From Anaerolineales bacterium UBA6663 (lineage in GTDB: Bacteria; Chloroflexota; Anaerolineae; Anaerolineales; UBA6663), in assembly GCA_002455335.1 (NCBI GenBank), contig DKKP01000396.1, positions 7,264-12,289 of the forward strand: a DNA stretch of 5,026 nt, in the 5' to 3' direction. Made by a program: the position numbers and the translations under genes. The first letter of the stretch is position 1, and each line of letters opens with the position of its first letter. Of this stretch, positions 1 to 5,026 are shown piece by piece. The notes under the pieces are model-generated. The model did not search any database, was not told the origin of the DNA, and saw only the letters and a program-made list of their open reading frames with translations.

Positions 1-186
1 CTGCAGGAAACAGTAATCGCTCCAGGTTAATTCCAGGCTTAGGAGCTTGAGCTCACGGGATCCAGTGAAAAGGCTGGCAGCTGGAACGGCGAAGCCGCGA
101 AGGGCGTCGGCGTCGCTTCGCGGCTTTCGCGGTTTCCCTATTCGCCTGGGCCTCAGCCGAGTGACACAGCTGGCAGCGCTCGGCGG
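1..186. other. Non-coding stretch left of the operon
   Basis: No gene is supported here. Apart from the hairpin at 92-126 there is no promoter, tRNA or recognisable repeat. A plus-strand frame from base 1 stays open for nine codons and ends at TAA 28-30; it could be the tail of a convergent gene, but it is too short to judge. Confidence 0.5.
92..126 (-). terminator. GC-rich hairpin downstream of GH53-B, possible operon terminator
   Basis: An exact 11-bp inverted repeat pairs 92-102 (AAGCCGCGAAG) with 116-126 (CTTCGCGGCTT) around a 13-nt loop. It begins about 60 nt after the GH53-B stop, where a terminator of the minus-strand operon would be expected. There is no proper T-tract on the minus side. 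On the plus side the stem runs into TCGCGGTTTCCC, slightly more T-rich, so it could equally serve a plus-strand gene arriving from the left, or both directions. Confidence 0.45.
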
Positions 187-1602
187 TCAGGCCCTGCCCA
201 AGACACGCAGCGCCGGCAGCGGATAGCCCTCGAAGTCGAAGAGCGCCTGGTTCTCCCAGTTGTTGCCCGCGGTTGGGTCAGCCGGGTCCCACCCGTTGCC
301 TGGCACAGGGATCCAGGTGGCGTCCCACCACAGCACGCCCAGCCCGCGCCCGTGAGGCACGGCCCGCACGATCGAGGCCACATCTGAGAGTATCCGCGCC
401 TGGCCCTCAGGCGTGAAACGATAGCCCGCGACCGCTTCAGTGCTGATGACGTTGGGATAGCCGTCGCAATCGTCGGCCGTGAAAGCGTACGACGTCTCGA
501 CGACGACGATATCGCGGCCATAGCGCTCGGCCAGGTCATCGAGGTTGCTCTGGAGATCCGCCAGAGTCCCGTGCCAATACGGGTAATATGATGCGCCGAT
601 CAGATCAAAATCCACGCCCTGGGCAAGGATGGAGTCGAACCACCACCTGTAGAGCGCGTTATTGCCGCCGTTGTCGATATGCAGCATCACGCGCGTCTCG
701 GGCGACCTGGCGCGCACGGCGCGGCACCCCTCCGCGAGCAGCGCCGCGAGCGCAGCGAAACCCTGCGCGTTGCGGCCGTCGGGCCAGAGCAGGCCGTTGG
801 TGACCTCGTTGCCGATCTGGATCATATCCGGCGGTGTGCCCTGGTCGAGGAGGAGGCGGCACACCTCGTCGGTGTGGTCGAACACGGCCCGTTTCAAATC
901 CTCAAAGCCCAGGTCAGCCCAGGCGCGCGGCTTGGGCTGCTTGCCGGGGTCGGCCCAGCTGTCGGCGTAGTGGAAGTCCACGAGGAGTTTCAGGCCGCGC
1001 GCCGTGATCCGCCGCGCCATCTCCAGGAGCTGCGCGACGCCGTGATAGCGGTCTGGCGAATCGACCCAGACTCGGAGACGGGCGTAATTCAGGCCGTGAT
1101 CGGTCAGGATCGTCAGGGCGTCGGCGGGCGCGCCGTCCGCGTCGCGATATCTGCCGCCCAGGTCTTCGGATTTCTTCAGGCTTGAGATGTCGGCGCCCCG
1201 GATGGTGAGTGCCGCCCGCCCCGGGATCAACTCGATGTCGTCGAAGGATACCGAGGTCCCGCCCGGCAGATCCGAGCCGAGCCCGAGCGTACAGCGCCCG
1301 GTCGTGACCTCGGCCGAGACGACGACATGCAACCAGTTGTCGCGGACGAGCGGCACCCTGGCCTGGGCAGACGTAGCGCCGTCGGAGAGTTGAAGCCAGG
1401 CCTCGGCCGGCTCACCGTCGAAGCGGACCCAGGCCTTGAGCGTGTACCAGCCCTTTGTGAGCCCCGTGGCCGTCTGCGTTGTATTGCGCCGGCCCTCAGC
1501 ATGAAGGAGGGCCAGCGAACCGGAGCGCGCAGCAGGCGTCGACGCGCCATCGCTATCCCAGCCGGTCAGCGCCTGTTCGAAACCCGGGTTGAGCAGCGCC
1601 AT
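187..1602 (-). CDS. GH53 endo-beta-1,4-galactanase with N-terminal carbohydrate-binding-type domain (GH53-B)
   Basis: A 471-residue arabinogalactan endo-beta-1,4-galactanase, complete at both ends. Glycoside hydrolase family 53 cuts beta-1,4-galactan by a retaining mechanism. Residues about 4-127 form a beta-sandwich of galactose-binding type (NPGFE at 5-9, GW at 14-15, WYTLKAWVR at 52-60, SFDDIEL at 119-125). Residues about 130-468 are the GH53 (beta/alpha)8 barrel: GADISSLKKSED (136-147), LNYARLRVWV (171-180), LLVDFHYADSWADPG (206-220), acid/base Glu266 in IQIGNE, SYYPYWHG (338-345), nucleophile Glu369 in IVVVET, LWWDATW (424-430), and NNWENQALFD (447-456) near the end. A D-x-D-G-Y-x-N loop (378-384) resembles the calcium loop I recall from Bacillus galactanases. 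The open frame extends upstream to 1989, but ATG at 1602 is chosen: the domain begins at once, GGAG precedes it by 5 nt, and upstream residues are an out-of-frame shadow of the 609-residue gene. No signal peptide is visible. Stop is TGA. Confidence 0.94.
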   Translation of the reverse strand: MALLNPGFEQALTGWDSDGASTPAARSGSLALLHAEGRRNTTQTATGLTKGWYTLKAWVRFDGEPAEAWLQLSDGATSAQARVPLVRDNWLHVVVSAEVTTGRCTLGLGSDLPGGTSVSFDDIELIPGRAALTIRGADISSLKKSEDLGGRYRDADGAPADALTILTDHGLNYARLRVWVDSPDRYHGVAQLLEMARRITARGLKLLVDFHYADSWADPGKQPKPRAWADLGFEDLKRAVFDHTDEVCRLLLDQGTPPDMIQIGNEVTNGLLWPDGRNAQGFAALAALLAEGCRAVRARSPETRVMLHIDNGGNNALYRWWFDSILAQGVDFDLIGASYYPYWHGTLADLQSNLDDLAERYGRDIVVVETSYAFTADDCDGYPNVISTEAVAGYRFTPEGQARILSDVASIVRAVPHGRGLGVLWWDATWIPVPGNGWDPADPTAGNNWENQALFDFEGYPLPALRVLGRA

Positions 1603-1811
1603 CAAAACTCCGTGATCCGGATCGTCCGCGCGCCGTACTTCTCCCGAAACTGCGTGTTGAGCCGCAGGACCTCGGCTTCGTCGCCGACAAACGAGCACCG
1701 CAGACAGTAATACTCGGCCTTCTCGGCGTCGTAAAGCATATCCATATCGATCTCGCGCATGAGACACCGCGGACAACGGTAATTTAGCTTGCCTTTTCGA
1801 CCTTGAGCCAT
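1602..1811 (-). CDS. Small four-cysteine zinc-ribbon protein, function unknown
   Basis: A 69-residue soluble protein with two Cys-x-x-Cys knuckles, CPRC at 13-16 and CLRC at 36-39, spaced by 19 residues and followed by SFVGD; this is the layout of a structural zinc ribbon. The N terminus is basic (MAQGRKGK) and the C-terminal third is charged and helix-prone (NTQFREKYGARTIRI). It has no signal peptide, membrane segment or catalytic motif. ATG at 1811 is the only usual start codon that keeps the first knuckle. AGGTGA lies 9 nt upstream. The gene begins 28 nt inside the end of the 609-residue gene in another frame and its TGA shares its A with the GH53-B ATG, so it appears translationally coupled on both sides. 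Against a chance frame: tight coupling, a good ribosome site and an intact paired-knuckle pattern. Its role is unknown; nucleic-acid binding, a protein-protein adaptor or a metal site are all possible. Confidence 0.8.
   Translation of the reverse strand: MAQGRKGKLNYRCPRCLMREIDMDMLYDAEKAEYYCLRCSFVGDEAEVLRLNTQFREKYGARTIRITEF
1608..1611 (-). promoter_or_regulatory. Ribosome binding site of GH53-B
   Basis: GGAG on the minus strand, 5 nt before ATG 1602 and inside the last codons of the zinc-ribbon gene. It decides the start: the frame is open far upstream, yet this site and the immediate onset of the binding-domain sequence (NPGFE) both point to 1602. The TGATG junction makes re-initiation by ribosomes finishing the zinc-ribbon gene likely. 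Confidence 0.75.
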
Positions 1812-3613
1812 GTGCGCAACTCACCTTTCTCAACGATCGTTTTCTTGACACCCAGGGTGTACATGGGCGAGAACGAAAAGCCTTCGCGCAGATAACCCAG
1901 CGCTGGGCCATCGGCGCGGAGCGAGAGACGCGTGTCGACCTGTGGGACGACGGCCTCGACGCACGCCGCCTCGGCCAACTCGGCTTCACGACACTGGTAG
2001 GCGTAGTCGATCGTCTCCGAACCTGTCGCGCCGATCAGGCTGAGCCGCACGCCGGTCAGATCTTCGGGGTACTCGGTCGTGCCGTAGCAGGCCGTGATGT
2101 ACTCGTCGATCGACACCTCGACGCCTGGCCGGGTCGAGTCGAACACCCGGCGCACGATCTCGATCTCGCCGCTGCCCTCGGTCAGGCGGAAGATCGATTG
2201 CACCCTGACGCTGAAATCCGCGAACTCGATCGTAACCGGCTCGAGCGTAACGACACGCGTGTCGCCCTCAACCGAGAACGAAGCCTGCGTGCGACAGGTG
2301 CACAGATCCGCCTGCTCCTGGCCGTGGCCGATCTTGCAGCTCTTGACAGCGCCCTCGCCGGCGTAGTGTGTGAAGTAACCGGCGCGATACAGCGACTGCA
2401 CAAGAAACGGATATGACGCATCCTGGTTGGCCTTTGTGCCGACACCGCACGGGCGGACGAGCTTGGCCGCGTAGGGTCGCAGGTCCACGAGCGCCCCACC
2501 CTGATTCATGTCGAGGCAAAAGCGCATCGACGGATCGGCGTACCAGAACATCTGCCGGCGCGAGCTGTATAGGATGTCGCGCCAGAGCGCGCTCTCGGGC
2601 CGGGTATACGACCTGTCGCGGCGGTACACGTCGGCGAACTCGCTCATCGTCAGATCCTGCGCCAATCCCTGGCGCTTGAGCTCGCCGTAGTAGGCCATGC
2701 CCTCCTGATAGCTCTTGAGCAGGAGGGCATAGTCGGCCTCCCAGCGCCCGCTCTTGCTCATCCAGCCCGGGCCGACGTACATCATGTTGTAGGCGTAACC
2801 GTCGTTGTACGTTGCAAGCGATCGATATTGATCGACCAGGTTTTTGAAATACGGCAACTCGCGATCTTCATTGACCATGCCGCGCAACAGATTTTGTGGG
2901 TGCGTGCCGTAGTACGAGCCGGGGCCGTCGAACACGGCCATCAGATCGCGCGAGAGATGCGGGATCGCGACCAGGCCGATGTCGTCGTCGGAGTCCGAGG
3001 CGGGGCAATGGATATTGCGCTTCGATGGGATCCATGGATTCCAGGGACCGCCATCCAGCAGCGTGTACCACGAGTTATTGGCGTTCCAGTAGGCCTTGGG
3101 CCCCTCCTCCCAACAAGTCGCCACGGCGGCCCTGACCATCGGATAGCTGGCCTTGATGTAGTTCACCAGCTCGGCATCCATGTAGTACGAGCCCGTCGAC
3201 GTGGGATAGAAGCCGAATACCTCGTGGAACTTGCCAAAGACGGCGTCGACGATGCGGCGCTTGTCTTCAATCGAGAAGAGCCAGATCGCCAGCTCCTTCG
3301 ACCTGAACTGCTCACGGAATTCCGCGCACTGCAGACCGAGGAACGTCGAGCCGATCTCGTCTCCGAAACGAGCGTGGTGGTCTTTGGCGATAGCCACGGC
3401 CTCGGCGTTGAACAGGCTCGCGTAGGTCATCTGGATCGTGGTCCGCAGCCCTTGATCGTGCGCGGTCTGTTGCTGGGTGCGAAAGATATCGAGCGACTCC
3501 CGGAGCACTGCGCCGCGCGTCAGGTCTTCGACTTTTCCCTGCTCGGCTTCCTTCTGGAGATACTCAGGCACCATCTCGGGCCGGTGGACGATGTTGACGT
3601 AGAAAGCGGTCAT
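1784..3613 (-). CDS. DUF3863/DUF3864-like protein, probable uncharacterised carbohydrate-active protein
   Basis: A 609-residue cytosolic-looking protein. From memory, its central block resembles the DUF3863/DUF3864 family, known mostly from Bacteroidetes and structurally characterised but without a firm activity; this is recall, not a search. Residues about 1-280 look like an alpha/beta barrel of deacetylase or glycosidase type: strand AFYVNIVHRPEM (3-14), FGDEIGSTFLG (83-93, reminiscent of the G-x-E-I-G motif of NodB-type deacetylases), FGFYPTSTGSYYMD (133-146), WNANNSWYTL (176-185), WNPWIPSK (191-198), VAIPHLSRDL (215-224). Residues about 340-440 hold MFWYADPSMRF and DLRPYAAK. From about 440 the alternating hydrophobic pattern suggests an all-beta domain (FSVEGDTRVVTLEPVTIEF, 446-464; ACYGTTEYPEDLTG, 508-521). 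It starts 9 nt after the GH53-A stop with only a weak AGG 5 nt before ATG, suggesting coupling. No signal peptide or membrane helix. Coding reality is very secure; activity on galactan-derived sugars is inferred only from context. Confidence 0.9.
   Translation of the reverse strand: MTAFYVNIVHRPEMVPEYLQKEAEQGKVEDLTRGAVLRESLDIFRTQQQTAHDQGLRTTIQMTYASLFNAEAVAIAKDHHARFGDEIGSTFLGLQCAEFREQFRSKELAIWLFSIEDKRRIVDAVFGKFHEVFGFYPTSTGSYYMDAELVNYIKASYPMVRAAVATCWEEGPKAYWNANNSWYTLLDGGPWNPWIPSKRNIHCPASDSDDDIGLVAIPHLSRDLMAVFDGPGSYYGTHPQNLLRGMVNEDRELPYFKNLVDQYRSLATYNDGYAYNMMYVGPGWMSKSGRWEADYALLLKSYQEGMAYYGELKRQGLAQDLTMSEFADVYRRDRSYTRPESALWRDILYSSRRQMFWYADPSMRFCLDMNQGGALVDLRPYAAKLVRPCGVGTKANQDASYPFLVQSLYRAGYFTHYAGEGAVKSCKIGHGQEQADLCTCRTQASFSVEGDTRVVTLEPVTIEFADFSVRVQSIFRLTEGSGEIEIVRRVFDSTRPGVEVSIDEYITACYGTTEYPEDLTGVRLSLIGATGSETIDYAYQCREAELAEAACVEAVVPQVDTRLSLRADGPALGYLREGFSFSPMYTLGVKKTIVEKGELRTWLKVEKAS
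1821..1826 (-). promoter_or_regulatory. Ribosome binding site of the zinc-ribbon gene
   Basis: AGGTGA on the minus strand, 9 nt before ATG 1811, within the 3' end of the 609-residue gene. It is the best Shine-Dalgarno match in the window and supports the small gene being translated despite its 28-nt overlap with the gene before it. Confidence 0.7.
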
Positions 3614-3622
3614 GAAGGCCTG

Positions 3623-4999
3623 TCAGGGGTTGAGGTATTCGACAAGCGCGGGCAGCGCCACGTCGTCGTAGTCGAACAGGGCCTGGTTCTCCCAGCCGTT
3701 GCCCGAGCCCGGATCTTGCGTGTCCCAGCCGTTGCCGGGAACTGCGGTCCAGGTCGCGTCCCACCAGAACACGCCCAGACCGCGCCCGCCGGGGACGCCG
3801 CGCACGATCGCCATGACGTCGCGCAACATGCGTCGCTGGCCATCCGGCGTGAACAGGTAGCCGTCGACGATCAGGTTGCGGCTTGCGATGTTGGCAAAGC
3901 CGTCGTCGTCGAGCACGGTGAAGGCGTAGGCGAACTCGGCGACGAGCACGTCTTTGTCGTAGCGCGTCGACAGATCGATGAGGTTCGCCTGCAGCTCGGG
4001 CAGGCTGCCGTGCCAGAACGGGTAGTACGACAGGCCGATCAGGTCGAAGGGCACATCCCGGCGCGTCAGGTTGTCGAAGAACCAGCGCGCCATTTCGTTG
4101 TCGCCGCCCTCTGCGATGTGCAACATCACGCGTGTCGACGGTGAGGCGTCGGTAACGGCGCGAGATCCGGCGGTGAGCAGCGCGGCCAGGGTGTCGAAGT
4201 GGTTGTAGTCGCCATCGGGCCAGAGGATGCCGGCGTTGATCTCGTTGCCGATCTGGACCATGTCGGCGGGCGTGCCCTGGGCCGCCAGCGCGCTGCACAC
4301 TGCGAAGGTATGGTCATAGACGGCCTGCTCGAGCTGAGCGACGTCGAGGCCTTCCCAGGCCGCGGGTTTGTTCTGCTTGCCGGGATCGGCCCAGTTGTCG
4401 GAGTAGTGGAAATCGACGAGCAGTTTGATCCCGAGCGGCGCGAGCCGATTGGCCATCGTCAGGATCTCGGCCTGGTCGTGATAACCGTCGGCCGGATCCA
4501 CCCAGACGCGCAGCCGCGCGTAGTTCAGGCCGCCATCGCGCAGGATCTGCAGCGCGTCGCCCGGAGTGCCGTCGGCGGCTTTGTAGACGCCGCCGAAATC
4601 TTCGGATTTCGCCAGGCTGGAGATGTCGGCGCCCAGGATCGAGAGCGCCGCGCGGCCCGGTGTGAGCGTGAGCCCGTCGAGGCTGAGCCAACTGTCGGGC
4701 GCGCCGAACGAGCGCAGACTCACAGTGCAGACGCCGTCTGTGGCCTGAGCCGAGACCGCCAGCTGGATCCAGCGGTAGCCGGGCACGGTTGCCGGCACAG
4801 CCACCCTGGCCTCCGCGCCGCCGCACCCCAGGGCGAGCGAGGCCTCGACCTGCCCGCCGCTCGATCTGACCCAGCCGCGCAGTGTGTACCACGCGTCAAC
4901 CAGACCGGCGACGCTTTGCGTCGTCTCCACCCGATACGTCGCATCCGCGGTATGCGTCAACCGCAGACCGCCATCCTGGCCGCGCTCTTCGACCCGCAC
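3623..4999 (-). CDS. GH53 endo-beta-1,4-galactanase, 5' end incomplete at window edge (GH53-A)
   Basis: Second arabinogalactan endo-beta-1,4-galactanase, paralogous to GH53-B and well over half identical in the barrel by eye. Counting from GTG 4999 it has 458 residues: residues 1-115 are most of the N-terminal beta-sandwich binding-type domain (WYTLRGWVRSSGGQ at 37-50); residues 120-455 are the barrel, with GADISSLAKSED (123-134), LLVDFHYSDNWADPG (193-207), acid/base Glu253 in VQIGNE, SYYPFWHG (324-331), nucleophile Glu355 in VLVAEF, FWWDATW (411-417) and GWENQALFD (435-443). D-D-D-G-F-A-N (364-370) is a possible calcium loop. GTG 4999 is only the most upstream usual start in the frame; it has no ribosome site and leaves the binding domain without its first strand (NPGFE region). 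The frame stays open for eight more codons, then meets TAG at 5026-5024. The true start is therefore probably outside the window, or the gene is broken. Stop is TGA at 3625-3623. Confidence 0.92.
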   Translation of the reverse strand: MRVEERGQDGGLRLTHTADATYRVETTQSVAGLVDAWYTLRGWVRSSGGQVEASLALGCGGAEARVAVPATVPGYRWIQLAVSAQATDGVCTVSLRSFGAPDSWLSLDGLTLTPGRAALSILGADISSLAKSEDFGGVYKAADGTPGDALQILRDGGLNYARLRVWVDPADGYHDQAEILTMANRLAPLGIKLLVDFHYSDNWADPGKQNKPAAWEGLDVAQLEQAVYDHTFAVCSALAAQGTPADMVQIGNEINAGILWPDGDYNHFDTLAALLTAGSRAVTDASPSTRVMLHIAEGGDNEMARWFFDNLTRRDVPFDLIGLSYYPFWHGSLPELQANLIDLSTRYDKDVLVAEFAYAFTVLDDDGFANIASRNLIVDGYLFTPDGQRRMLRDVMAIVRGVPGGRGLGVFWWDATWTAVPGNGWDTQDPGSGNGWENQALFDYDDVALPALVEYLNP

Positions 5000-5026
5000 T
5001 GCCGTGACATCGCCCGTGGTCGTCTA

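Noticed and set aside
1..6. Window begins exactly at CTGCAG, suggesting a PstI cloning boundary
   Set aside because: The same hexamer occurs inside the window (for example near 3327, 3989 and 4547), so the sequence is not a complete PstI fragment and the coincidence is uninformative.
679..1185. A 168-codon plus-strand open frame
   Set aside because: It lies wholly antisense to the GH53-B barrel, shows no motif, and mirrors third-position GC of the minus-strand gene.
1603..1989. A 129-residue N-terminal extension of GH53-B
   Set aside because: The extension is Arg/Ser-rich shadow sequence of the 609-residue and zinc-ribbon genes. The binding domain starts exactly at ATG 1602, which has its own GGAG site.
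3619..3630. CCTGACAGG inverted repeat at the end of GH53-A as an intergenic terminator or operator
   Set aside because: Only a 4-bp repeat around one base, overlapping the stop codon and lying in a 9-nt gap; too weak to support a regulatory call.
2828..4144. A 438-codon open frame on the plus strand
   Set aside because: It runs antisense across the 609-residue gene and GH53-A, both with clear protein-family motifs. It has no recognisable domain or motif, its composition is Arg/Val/Ala/His-rich, and it crosses a gene boundary; long antisense frames are expected in GC-rich coding DNA.
3564..4298. A 244-codon minus-strand open frame overlapping the GH53-A / 609-residue junction
   Set aside because: It is an Arg-rich alternative frame of GH53-A and runs across that gene's stop; no domain is recognisable.

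Overview
The window is high in GC by eye and reads as one polysaccharide-utilisation transcription unit. All four convincing genes lie on the minus strand and are packed almost without gaps. In transcription order (right to left) they are: a GH53 endo-beta-1,4-galactanase whose 5' end is lost at the window edge (3623-4999, 'GH53-A'); a 609-residue protein that resembles, from memory, the DUF3863/DUF3864 family (1784-3613); a 69-residue four-cysteine zinc-ribbon protein (1602-1811); and a second, complete GH53 galactanase (187-1602, 'GH53-B'). No tRNA, rRNA, CRISPR array, insertion sequence or phage gene is visible.

Junctions: 9 nt separate GH53-A from the 609-residue gene. That gene overlaps the zinc-ribbon gene by 28 nt. 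The zinc-ribbon stop and the GH53-B start share one base (TGATG). Shine-Dalgarno-like GGAG and AGGTGA sequences lie inside the upstream reading frames. This is the signature of a translationally coupled operon. Its promoter must lie beyond position 5026, because none is visible inside.

Function: both GH53 proteins have an N-terminal beta-sandwich carbohydrate-binding-type domain followed by a GH53 barrel. Both catalytic glutamates are present in each (E253/E355 in A, E266/E369 in B). GH53 enzymes cleave beta-1,4-galactan, the side chain of type I arabinogalactan and rhamnogalacturonan I, so the locus probably handles plant pectic galactan. The 609-residue protein sits between the two paralogues and is a candidate uncharacterised carbohydrate-active protein. 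The zinc-ribbon protein has no assignable role. Neither GH53-B nor the 609-residue protein has a visible signal peptide, which is unusual for a galactan-depolymerising set.

Organism: a high-GC bacterium using standard stops (three TGA, one TAA). The GH53 sequences look like those I recall from Actinobacteria and Chloroflexi, while the DUF3863-like family is one I associate mainly with Bacteroidetes. The source cannot be fixed from this window. The left 186 bases hold no supported gene, only an 11-bp GC-rich hairpin that could be the operon's terminator.
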